A stretch of DNA of 5,930 nt, taken from contig JAYUHK010000221.1 in assembly GCA_043767025.1 (NCBI GenBank), positions 1 to 5,930 on the forward strand, written 5' to 3'. This document shows positions 1 to 5,862 of this stretch, in pieces. Within the stretch, counting starts at the first letter, position 1; every line of letters starts with the position of its first letter. Source of the DNA: JAYUHK01 sp043767025. Its GTDB lineage: Bacteria; Bacteroidota; Bacteroidia; Chitinophagales; Saprospiraceae. The notes beneath the pieces were generated by a model, which saw nothing but the letters and a program-made list of their open reading frames with translations, searched no databases and had not been told where the DNA came from. The translations under genes and the position numbers were made by a program.

Positions 1-39
1 AAAAACTTTAGAATTTATACAGAGCACTTGATTTTTTTG

Positions 40-96
40 GTTACTTTCTTCTCCTTCCCCTCTGGGGAAGGTCGGGTTGGGGATAAAAAAAGTGAC
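40..96. repeat. Nested palindromic element, probably a dispersed repeat
   Basis: The outer arms GTTACTTTCTT (40-50) and AAAAAAGTGAC (86-96) pair over 11 positions, with one G-T wobble and one C-A mismatch. Inside them is a perfect 8-bp hairpin, CCTTCCCC (53-60) and GGGGAAGG (64-71), with loop TCT. The right half is G-rich, with runs at 64-67, 70-71, 74-76 and 79-82, in contrast to the A/T-rich surroundings. No T-run follows the hairpin on either strand, so it does not look like an intrinsic terminator. The compact GC-rich palindrome in an AT-rich spacer resembles REP-like dispersed repeats of bacterial genomes. That it is repeated elsewhere is an inference, since only one copy lies in this window. 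Confidence 0.5.
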
Positions 97-207
97 AAAG
101 ACCAAGTAAATAGCTACAAGGCTAAATTCAAAAGAGTCAATTTAAAATCCTTACGTAACATGAGGTACTTACAAAAAAATATTCCTCCAAAATAACAAAA
201 AAATTAC

Positions 208-215
208 TACCTTTC
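208..215 (+). promoter_or_regulatory. Weak candidate -7 element for the GH65 gene
   Basis: TACCTTTC matches five of the six fixed positions of the Bacteroidota -7 consensus TAnnTTTG; the last G is replaced by C. It would place the transcription start near 220 and give a leader of about 40 nt before the ATG at 263. I see no TTG at the expected -33 distance, so this is only the best of weak candidates. Confidence 0.2.
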
Positions 216-262
216 AACCGAAAAAAAACCTTTTGAACTGAATTTTTTTAGATAATTTTTTT

Positions 263-2314
263 ATGAAACAACTGATTTTTTTACTTTGCTTATCCGCCGC
301 CTCTGCTGCATTCTCTCAAAATGACGTTTGGCACATCGAAGCCAAAAACATTGACCCCAATAATTATTTTGGCGTGACGGTCGCCAACGGAATGGTCGGC
401 ATCGTGTCCTCTCCCAACCCGCTGCAAGTAAAAGATGTCGTCCTCAACGGTGCTTTTGATACCTACGGACGCGGGCGCGTGAGCAACATTATGAAGGTTT
501 TTAGCTTCGCCAATATGAACCTCGACGTGGACGGGCGACGACTTGGGCGGCGCGACATCAAAAATTATGCCCAGACTTTGGACATGAAAAACGCCGCTCT
601 CACCACCACTTTTGACTACGAAAATACGCTTTCCGTCCGCCACGAAGTGATGGCTCTCCGGCAATTACCCCACACGGCGATGATAAATGTAGAAATTACG
701 GCGAAAAAAAACTGCGAAATAACTCCCGCCAGCGTCATCGAGTCCCCCGATAATCTGAAGGACGTAAAGAATTTTTATGCCGAGATTGACCGCCCGCACA
801 TCGTCATTCCCCTGATGACTTCGGTAGCAAAATCGCCCACAGGTCGCCTCACGCTGGCAGTATCCAATACTTTTTTGTTTGAAGAAAAACACGGCTCCGA
901 ACCCCGCGTCACCCACGAAGAATGGGACAATAATATGCACCTCTTAAAATTCAAAAAAACACTCCGCGCTGGCGAAACCTACCGTTTCAGCGTAGTGGGT
1001 TCGGTTATCTCTACCGCTCAATCCGCCGACCCCCAAAACGAAGCCGAGCGAATGACCATTTTTGCCGCATTAGAAAAAAAAGAACGCCTCTTGGAACGCC
1101 ACAAAGCGGCGTGGGCTAAACTTTGGGAGTCCGACATCGTGCTCGAAGGCGACGACCAAGCGCAACGCGACATTCACTCCGCCATCTACCACTTGTATAG
1201 TTTCGTCCGCGAAGGCACGGCTTATTCCCTTTCGCCGATGGGCTTGTCGGGCTTGGGCTACAACGGTCATGTGTTTTGGGACACCGAGCTTTGGATGTAT
1301 CCTGCCCTCTTGATGCTGCACCCCGAGTTGGCAAAGTCGCCAATGGAATACCGCTTCAAGGGATTGGAAGCCGCCAAAAATAACGCCACTTCTTATGGCT
1401 ATCGCGGCGCGAAATATCCTTGGGAAGGCGACGACACAGGACAGGAGGGAACGCCAGTCTGGGCGTTGTCGGGACCTTTTGAGCAGCACATTACGGGCTG
1501 CGTCGGCTACGCAATGTGGAAATATTATCAAGTGACCAAAGACAAAGACTGGCTTCGGACGCGCGGATTCCCGGTGCTAAAAGAAACCGCAGACTTCTGG
1601 GCGAACCGTGCCGAACTCGGAAAAGACGGTAAATACCACCTCTTAAACGTCGTCTGTGCCGACGAATGGGCAGAAAATGTGGACGACAACGCATTCACCA
1701 ACGGTGTGGCAAAAATCAACTTGGCGTATGCCACCCAAGCGGCGGCGGTACTCGGCGAAACGCCCAATCCCCTCTGGAAAACGGTCGAGGCGGGCATTCC
1801 AATCCTACAATTTCCGGACGGCACTACCCGCGAACACGCTACTTACAACGGCGAACCTATCAAACAAGCCGATGCCAATTTGCTCTCCTATCCGCTCGGA
1901 TTGGTGACCGAACCCGCCAGAATAAAAAAGGATTTGGACTATTACTGGAAAGTATTGGGCGACAATATTCCGGGCAGAAAAGGCTCTTCGCCTGCTATGG
2001 CACACGGTATTTTTTCTATCCTCAACGCTCGACTTGGCAATACTGAACTGGCTTACGAACAATTTTTGGACAGCTATCAGCCCAATGCGGTGCCGCCTTT
2101 CGGAGTACTTTCAGAAACGGCGGGCGGGACGAATCCGTATTTTTCGACAGGCGCAGGCGGATTTCTTCAAACATTGCTCAACGGCTGGGCGGGATTGGAG
2201 TTCACCGATGCTGGCATCGTGCAATCCTACCGACCGCAACTGCCCAAAAAGTGGAAATCGCTGACCATCAAAGGAGTCGGAACAGACAAAAAAACTTTTT
2301 CGGTAGGCAAATAG
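263..2314 (+). CDS. Exported glycoside hydrolase family 65 protein (kojibiose hydrolase / PGGHG-like)
   Basis: This 683-residue protein belongs to GH65, inverting enzymes acting on alpha-glucosides. Residues 1-18 are a Sec signal peptide with probable cleavage at AFS/QN, and Cys9 does not sit in a lipobox, so a soluble periplasmic enzyme is expected. Residues about 25-265 form the N-terminal beta-sandwich, 265-295 a helical linker, about 300-645 the (alpha/alpha)6 barrel, and the remainder a short C-terminal beta segment. Family motifs are GHVFWDTELW (335-344), YPWEGDDTGQEGTP (385-398) and CADEWAENVDDNAFTN (465-480), where Glu468 is the likely general acid. A second Glu, Glu618 in LSETAGG, sits just before the conserved STGAGGFLQ segment (628-636). 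Hydrolase-type members such as human PGGHG and a Flavobacterium kojibiose hydrolase have a catalytic base there. The HxSSLS-type phosphate-binding loop of GH65 phosphorylases is absent. Substrate is therefore probably kojibiose or another alpha-1,2-glucoside, or glucosyl-galactosyl units; this is inferred. The gene stands alone, without SusCD genes. Its GC content looks higher than that of its neighbours by eye. Confidence 0.9.
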   Translation: MKQLIFLLCLSAASAAFSQNDVWHIEAKNIDPNNYFGVTVANGMVGIVSSPNPLQVKDVVLNGAFDTYGRGRVSNIMKVFSFANMNLDVDGRRLGRRDIKNYAQTLDMKNAALTTTFDYENTLSVRHEVMALRQLPHTAMINVEITAKKNCEITPASVIESPDNLKDVKNFYAEIDRPHIVIPLMTSVAKSPTGRLTLAVSNTFLFEEKHGSEPRVTHEEWDNNMHLLKFKKTLRAGETYRFSVVGSVISTAQSADPQNEAERMTIFAALEKKERLLERHKAAWAKLWESDIVLEGDDQAQRDIHSAIYHLYSFVREGTAYSLSPMGLSGLGYNGHVFWDTELWMYPALLMLHPELAKSPMEYRFKGLEAAKNNATSYGYRGAKYPWEGDDTGQEGTPVWALSGPFEQHITGCVGYAMWKYYQVTKDKDWLRTRGFPVLKETADFWANRAELGKDGKYHLLNVVCADEWAENVDDNAFTNGVAKINLAYATQAAAVLGETPNPLWKTVEAGIPILQFPDGTTREHATYNGEPIKQADANLLSYPLGLVTEPARIKKDLDYYWKVLGDNIPGRKGSSPAMAHGIFSILNARLGNTELAYEQFLDSYQPNAVPPFGVLSETAGGTNPYFSTGAGGFLQTLLNGWAGLEFTDAGIVQSYRPQLPKKWKSLTIKGVGTDKKTFSVGK

Positions 2315-2320
2315 GGTAGC

Positions 2321-2408
2321 GCGGACAGAAAATATTGGCTTTAGCCGAATGTCTGCAAAAGCAAACTATTTCGGCTAAAGTCAATACGAATTATATTTTG
2401 TCGTCCGC
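2321..2408. terminator. Long imperfect inverted repeat, probable bidirectional terminator
   Basis: A 17-bp stem is formed by TATTGGCTTTAGCCGAA (2333-2349) and TTCGGCTAAAGTCAATA (2370-2386), with a single G-T wobble and a 20-nt loop. The pairing resumes further out: GCGGAC (2321-2326) matches GTCCGC (2403-2408), and AAAAT matches ATTTT. About ten extra bases interrupt the right arm. The element begins six bases after the stop codon of the GH65 gene and ends 46 bases from the stop of the convergent secreted-protein gene. Short U-rich stretches follow on both strands (ATTATATTTTG on plus, ATATTTTCTG on minus). Termination of both genes is the likely role. The length of the element also suits a dispersed palindromic repeat. 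Confidence 0.6.
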
Positions 2409-2454
2409 CCGATAAAATGGCGTGTGTGAAATGTTAGAAATACGAAATATTCTT

Positions 2455-3915
2455 TTATCGGACAATAATTTTCCCACTGTGCGTTATGCCTCCGATGCTG
2501 CTTTGGAGCGTATAAAAGTAAATTCCTTGCGTCCAGTCGCTTACATTGACCTGCAATAGCTTCTGCCCCTCCGACACTTCGGTGGCAAATACCTTTTGAC
2601 CATTAGCGGCATAGATGTCCAAAATACACTTTGTTGGCATTTTCGACGGCAATTCTATCCACACAGTTTCGTGGGCAGGATTGGGATATATGTTCAGCGT
2701 TTGGACGAATGGAGTGGCAAAAGTTCCAGTCACATTGCCTTGTTCATTGACTTTGAGAACATACAAGTCTGCGCCTGCGTTATTTTGGTAATCGCACTTC
2801 ACGCCGTACATCAAGCAACCGCCGTCAGAAGTTGCCAATAGCCCGAGCATAAAATAATATGCGTCGTTGCCATAAGTTTTCATCCATCGCTGTTGGAGTG
2901 TGGAGTCATATTGCACCAACACAAAGGCAGACGGGCGGTTTGCGTTGGTGGGCAAACTTATCGAAACATCTAACGTGCCGCCTATAAAAATTTTATTTTT
3001 GTCCGTATAATCAATACTTTTCAAAGCGGCTGGCATATCAGCAGTATCCTTGCCTTTACCAAATTTCTTGATTTTCAAGACGTTAAAATTAGTGCTACAC
3101 ATAGCTACGCCGATGTCTTGGTCGTCGTCTGAATCCGTAGTCCAATATTTACCAGTTAGTAAAAAAGTGGTATCGCTCAAATATTTTATATCGCCTTGTG
3201 CATTTAAGTACGGTAGAGGAGATGCGAATCGAAGTGTTTGGCCTGTAAGATTGAATGATTTATCAACTTTTCTTAATTCCTCTCCATGCAGGATAAAAAA
3301 TTTGCTCGTATCGTTTGGAACATACATTTTATTTACGAAGTCCAAAACACCAGAATATTTTTTGAGTGCAATCAGCTCTCCGTCCATGCTTATTTTTGCA
3401 GAAAATGGCAACAGCTGGTCTGTAGATGCCCATTGAAATACCGTCGCACCCAGAAAAATGGTATCCCTAAAAACTGTACATTGACCAAATCCTTGCTCGC
3501 TTTGAGAAATATAAATCGTGGTATCTTTCAGCAAGTCGAGCGTTTTAGAGAAATGAGCTATCCATAAAAAGTTACTATCCGAATCCGCACGGGTCATACC
3601 ACCGATGCCCAAATATTCGTTGGGTCGCTCAAAGATGCCAAGAAGTCCCAAGGCATTGTTCGGTTTGATGAAAGATTTTTCTTGAAGTAAATTTCCGGAA
3701 GCGTCAAGTTCTATCAATTTCATACCATACGCCTTTGAACCGTAATAGGGCGTAGTCAGTCCAGCCATAAGATAGTGGTGTGCGGAGTTTTCGATGATCA
3801 ATTCGCTCTGTTGAAGTTGGCTACTGCTGTTCGTGTACTCAAATCCAACACTTTGTGCGCGGCTTCTCTCACAAAAAGACGACAAAATTAGAAAAAGAAA
3901 AATGATATTTTTCAT
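2455..3915 (-). CDS. T9SS-secreted protein with propeller-like repeats and type A sorting domain
   Basis: This is a 486-residue protein. Residues 1-20 are a signal peptide, with probable cleavage at SRA/QS. Residues about 404-486 are a T9SS type A C-terminal sorting domain, with NIYPNPAHETVWIEL (408-422), GIYFYTLQ (464-471) and GKIIVR at the end. The protein should cross the outer membrane by the type IX system and be released or anchored at the cell surface. The middle contains about seven degenerate units, each a hydrophobic strand ending in Gly, then a strand with a D/N-x-x-G/L turn: roughly 47-82, 101-134, 153-189, 206-230, 251-286, 309-349 and 367-395. This spacing suggests a seven-bladed beta-propeller. 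An acidic patch, DSDDDQD (261-267), could bind a cation. I recognise no catalytic motif, so an adhesion, binding or structural role is only a guess. The ATG at 3913-3915 begins the signal peptide directly and has no Shine-Dalgarno sequence. The gene lies 149 bp downstream of the barrel gene on the same strand. Confidence 0.85.
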   Translation of the reverse strand: MKNIIFLFLILSSFCERSRAQSVGFEYTNSSSQLQQSELIIENSAHHYLMAGLTTPYYGSKAYGMKLIELDASGNLLQEKSFIKPNNALGLLGIFERPNEYLGIGGMTRADSDSNFLWIAHFSKTLDLLKDTTIYISQSEQGFGQCTVFRDTIFLGATVFQWASTDQLLPFSAKISMDGELIALKKYSGVLDFVNKMYVPNDTSKFFILHGEELRKVDKSFNLTGQTLRFASPLPYLNAQGDIKYLSDTTFLLTGKYWTTDSDDDQDIGVAMCSTNFNVLKIKKFGKGKDTADMPAALKSIDYTDKNKIFIGGTLDVSISLPTNANRPSAFVLVQYDSTLQQRWMKTYGNDAYYFMLGLLATSDGGCLMYGVKCDYQNNAGADLYVLKVNEQGNVTGTFATPFVQTLNIYPNPAHETVWIELPSKMPTKCILDIYAANGQKVFATEVSEGQKLLQVNVSDWTQGIYFYTLQSSIGGITHSGKIIVR

Positions 3916-3936
3916 AATAAGAATTGATTTTAAATA

Positions 3937-3950
3937 ACCTCCAACGAGGT
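3937..3950 (-). other. Small hairpin between the two minus-strand genes
   Basis: ACCTC (3937-3941) and GAGGT (3946-3950) form a 5-bp stem with loop CAAC. Read on the minus strand it is followed by TATTTAAAAT, so it could be a weak terminator for the barrel gene 115 bp upstream, or a leader hairpin of the secreted-protein gene 22 bp downstream. The rest of the 149-bp spacer is A/T-rich. I found no TAnnTTTG match on the minus strand in it, so co-transcription of the two genes remains possible. Confidence 0.25.
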
Positions 3951-4064
3951 CGTGTTTTATTTATCGAAAAATTTAATAAAATATACAGCTTTGTAGGTGT
4001 AAATAAGAGGCAACACAAATGATATTCATGAGCATTGGATTTCGTCGCTGAAAATAATAACCGC

Positions 4065-5534
4065 TTAATTGCCCCAAAAAGTAGCAAGATTGTACCTTGC
4101 TCCTGCTTTAAAATTGACTTGGTCGCCGTACCAGTATATTGTTTTGAACTCTTCCCGATTGTAGCGGTAATTTTTTTCAAAAGCTGCGCGCTTCGTAAAC
4201 GCACCCGAAATCCCTTTCACAAAATTCAAGCTACCAAATATAGACAGCTCGGGCGAAAGATAAAAATCAACGCCGATGCCTGCTTGAAGTGCTAAAAAAT
4301 CCTGCCTTAAGCTGTAATCCGAAGCTCTCCGCTCATACAGAATAGGGTTTTTTCCTATTGTTTCGGTGGCGAAGCCGCTCAATGCGCCTTTGGCGAGTGC
4401 GACCTCTGCCCGATGGTAGCCAATCCCAAAATTGGTATAACACTGCCACCTGCGGTGCGAGTAAAAATCATAGCGCGCGCTGAGGGTTGTAGCATACATC
4501 TGGCTTCCGCCACTGTAAGTACCTACCGCAACAAAGGGAGTCAATTCATCTCCAACAAACTTGGCACTTATGCTGTTGCCTTGCCACAGAAAATAATTGC
4601 TGACCTCTGCCTGCACTGCCCAACGATTGTTCCAATAATACATCAACGAGCCGTGATAGGGTTTCCACGGTATAGGTTCAAAATCAGTAAAAATATTCCC
4701 TTTTCCAAAAGACGCAGACGATAAGCCTACCGTCAAACCCGACCCAGCTCCAATCCACAGACTTCCTTTTTTGTCCTTTGCTTTGAACGGCTTACCTGCT
4801 TGCTCTAATGACTCATAGCGGTCGCCCCCAAAGTTGTGTGTATAGCTCAATTCTACTTTTATTTGCTGGCTTTTGGTACTGATGTAGCCCGTAGATCTTT
4901 TCTGCACATCTTCAGGATAAATAGCATAACCACCTTCTACCACATTGCCGAATGCCTGACTGTAACCTATTCGCAGACCCAGCGTGTTGTGATATGGCAG
5001 CCGTCTTTCTATGCCCAACGACAAATCGCCAAGAAAATAACTTTGCTTACCACTCAAAATAGAATAGTATATTGGTGCAGGGTTATTTGCCTCACTTACC
5101 CCCATCTCAACATTAGTAGTTCCCTCTACGAGTCGGAATGTAGTACCCATACCAAAGTAAGTGCGCCATTTTTTTGTCTGAAAAAGCGTCTGCGTCAGAT
5201 GCAAAACAACCTGATAGTAATCATTGTCTAATCTTGGCTCTATATCGAAGTTGAAATCTGGATTTGACGAGTCCTGTACATTCGCCAACAACTGCATTCG
5301 ATGCCTGCCATAAAGTAAGCCCAACTCGACAGTTGTTTCTCTATTCAAGGGGTACGTCAATGACAGCCCTCCCTCTATCGTCAAGGAAGACGGCGCAAGC
5401 AGCCGATAAATCCCCGACTCATATTGTATTTTTGTAAAGTCATTCCTATTAAGCGTACAAGACATTTTTAAGCCTTGCGAAAATCCAATTTGAGTAATAA
5501 AAAGTGCAGAAAAAAGTAAAAGTATTTTTTTCAT
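4065..5534 (-). CDS. Putative outer-membrane protein with two tandem beta-barrel-like halves
   Basis: The product is 489 residues from the ATG at 5532-5534. That start is preferred over an in-frame ATG at 5594 because it opens directly with a signal peptide (residues 1-19, cleavage near GFS/QG), whereas the 20-codon extension would put a hairpin inside the gene. The mature protein is rich in alternating hydrophobic and aromatic strands with polar turns, typical of outer-membrane barrels. It divides into two similar halves, about 21-236 and 259-489, joined by a charged linker (237-258). Matching segments include KKWRTYFGMGTTF (121-133) with RRWQCYTNFGIGY (361-373), FLGDLSLGIERRL (167-179) with FLALQAGIGVDFY (413-425), and QIKVELSYTHNFG (224-236) with QVNFKAGARYNLA (472-484). 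Function is not recognised: it is not visibly PorP/SprF, OmpA or TonB-dependent, and no plug or peptidoglycan-binding domain is seen. It lies downstream of an rRNA operon but beyond that operon's terminator. Confidence 0.8.
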   Translation of the reverse strand: MKKILLLFSALFITQIGFSQGLKMSCTLNRNDFTKIQYESGIYRLLAPSSLTIEGGLSLTYPLNRETTVELGLLYGRHRMQLLANVQDSSNPDFNFDIEPRLDNDYYQVVLHLTQTLFQTKKWRTYFGMGTTFRLVEGTTNVEMGVSEANNPAPIYYSILSGKQSYFLGDLSLGIERRLPYHNTLGLRIGYSQAFGNVVEGGYAIYPEDVQKRSTGYISTKSQQIKVELSYTHNFGGDRYESLEQAGKPFKAKDKKGSLWIGAGSGLTVGLSSASFGKGNIFTDFEPIPWKPYHGSLMYYWNNRWAVQAEVSNYFLWQGNSISAKFVGDELTPFVAVGTYSGGSQMYATTLSARYDFYSHRRWQCYTNFGIGYHRAEVALAKGALSGFATETIGKNPILYERRASDYSLRQDFLALQAGIGVDFYLSPELSIFGSLNFVKGISGAFTKRAAFEKNYRYNREEFKTIYWYGDQVNFKAGARYNLATFWGN

Positions 5535-5617
5535 AATTTGATAAAAATTATTTTTTTTAAAAAACGAAATAATAATCAGAGGCAAGTAGCACACGAAGAG
5601 CTACTTGTCTTTTTTTT
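5441..5617 (+). ncRNA. Speculative antisense RNA across the start of the barrel gene
   Basis: On the plus strand, TATTTTTG at 5427-5434 is an exact fit to the Bacteroidota -7 consensus TAnnTTTG. About 145 bases after it comes a terminator-like hairpin with eight T residues (5580-5617). A transcript between them would be about 177 nt, antisense to the leader, start codon and first roughly 30 codons of the barrel gene. No TTG is visible at the expected -33 distance, and a six-base match in AT-rich DNA can arise by chance. No RNA family is recognised. Confidence 0.2.
5580..5617 (+). terminator. Hairpin with T8 tract, intrinsic terminator read on the plus strand
   Basis: AGGCAAGTAGC (5580-5590) pairs with GCTACTTGTCT (5600-5610) over 11 positions with one G-T wobble, around a 9-nt loop. 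Eight T residues (5610-5617) follow on the plus strand, giving the classic intrinsic terminator layout. On the minus strand the hairpin is preceded by A8 and followed by CCTCTGATTATT, so it does not look like a terminator in that direction. No plus-strand gene ends nearby, which makes its orientation unexpected. It lies in the probable leader of the barrel gene, about 46-76 bases upstream of the ATG. Confidence 0.6.
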
Positions 5618-5697
5618 GTTGATATTGAAGCAACGGCGCAGACTTATCCGAAACGGAAAAAATATGCTAAAAATAAATGTATAGTTTGGCAAAATCG

Positions 5698-5722
5698 TGT
5701 GTGACTCATACTACATCACACA
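5698..5722. promoter_or_regulatory. Spaced inverted repeat, operator-like
   Basis: TGTGTGA (5698-5704) and TCACACA (5716-5722) are perfect 7-bp inverted arms separated by 11 bases. The arms lie seven bases downstream, on the minus strand, of the weak -7 candidate at 5729-5736, where a transcription start would be. This placement would suit a dimeric repressor site or a hairpin at the very 5' end of the barrel-gene mRNA. The arms resemble half-sites of CRP-family regulators, but the spacing is 11 and not the usual 6. Confidence 0.3.
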
Positions 5723-5728
5723 AAATAT

Positions 5729-5736
5729 CAAACGTA
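5729..5736 (-). promoter_or_regulatory. Candidate -7 element for the barrel gene
   Basis: Read on the minus strand this is TACGTTTG, an exact fit to the Bacteroidota -7 consensus TAnnTTTG and the only such match I found on that strand between the barrel gene and the 5S gene. The nearest upstream TTG is 25 bases away, longer than the usual spacing of about 19-21, so the -33 box is poor. Use of this site would give a leader of nearly 190 nt. Confidence 0.3.
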
Positions 5737-5762
5737 AATATAACGTATTAATTTAAGTATGC

Positions 5763-5792
5763 AAGTTTTTTAACAAAAAAATCAAAAAACTT
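5763..5792. repeat. AT-rich inverted repeat
   Basis: AAGTTTTTT (5763-5771) and AAAAAACTT (5784-5792) are perfect 9-bp inverted arms around a 12-nt loop. On the plus strand a T8 run follows a few bases later. Because the stem is almost all A-T pairs, it may be chance in this very AT-rich stretch or a weak accessory terminator next to the 5S gene. Confidence 0.3.
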
Positions 5793-5815
5793 TCATTTTT
5801 TTTACATAAAATAAA

Positions 5816-5851
5816 AAAAGCCCATAACCGCGTGAGCGATTAAAGGCTTTT
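5816..5851 (-). terminator. Intrinsic terminator of the rRNA operon
   Basis: Read on the minus strand, AAAAGCC pairs with GGCTTTT (7 bp). After one wobble and one T-T mismatch, TAATCGC pairs with GCGGTTA (7 positions, one wobble) around the loop TCAC. The descending stem runs straight into TTTTTTTATTTTAT. It starts 12 bases past the 3' end of the 5S gene, as expected for the end of an rrn operon. Confidence 0.85.
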
Positions 5852-5862
5852 ATAATATTGAG

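Larger units (their letters stand above)
1..262. other. Non-coding region upstream of the GH65 gene
   Basis: I see no credible coding sequence here. The left third carries a nested palindrome (described separately). The rest, about 97-262, is strongly A/T-rich with long A and T runs, as is usual for leaders of Bacteroidota genes. No Shine-Dalgarno sequence precedes the ATG at 263; the start lies in a T-rich run. No end of an upstream gene is recognisable, so the neighbour on the left is unknown. Confidence 0.7.
5535..5815. other. AT-rich spacer between the barrel gene and the 5S rRNA terminator
   Basis: This stretch of about 280 bp holds no credible gene. It contains a terminator-like hairpin read on plus, a spaced inverted repeat, an AT-rich inverted repeat and a weak minus-strand promoter candidate, each listed separately. 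The leader of the barrel gene lies here, and just before its ATG the minus strand is a run of A and T with no Shine-Dalgarno sequence. No known riboswitch is recognised. Confidence 0.6.

Noticed and set aside
1070..1531. Long minus-strand open frame opposite the GH65 gene
   Set aside because: It lies entirely within the well-supported GH65 coding region. Its translation shows no domain or signal peptide and is rich in His, Arg and Val, as expected for a reverse-frame shadow of a GC-richer gene. The other antisense and off-frame reading frames within 290-2264 fail for the same reasons.
3869..4204. Minus-strand open frame of 111 codons spanning the spacer between the two minus-strand genes
   Set aside because: It overlaps the 3' end of the barrel gene and the signal-peptide region of the secreted-protein gene in another frame, and its product is low-complexity K/S/T/L-rich without domains.
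4836..5231. Plus-strand open frame of 131 codons opposite the barrel gene
   Set aside because: The opposite strand encodes a coherent signal peptide plus beta-strand pattern across this whole stretch, while the plus-strand product shows no recognisable domain and has no leader features.
5535..5594. Upstream in-frame start for the barrel gene at 5594
   Set aside because: The extra 20 codons come before a complete signal peptide and run through the 5580-5610 hairpin; the ATG at 5532-5534 gives the normal Bacteroidota leader and signal peptide.
5698..5722. CRP/FNR-type binding site
   Set aside because: The half-sites look similar (TGTGA / TCACA), but the 11-base spacer does not fit the 6-base spacing of CRP sites or the 4-base spacing of FNR sites, so only a generic inverted repeat is reported.
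5535..5862. CRISPR array, tRNA gene or known riboswitch in the long spacer
   Set aside because: There are no direct repeats at regular spacing, no tRNA cloverleaf or T-loop GTTCRA-type sequence, and no recognisable aptamer core; the hairpins present are simple and A/T-rich.
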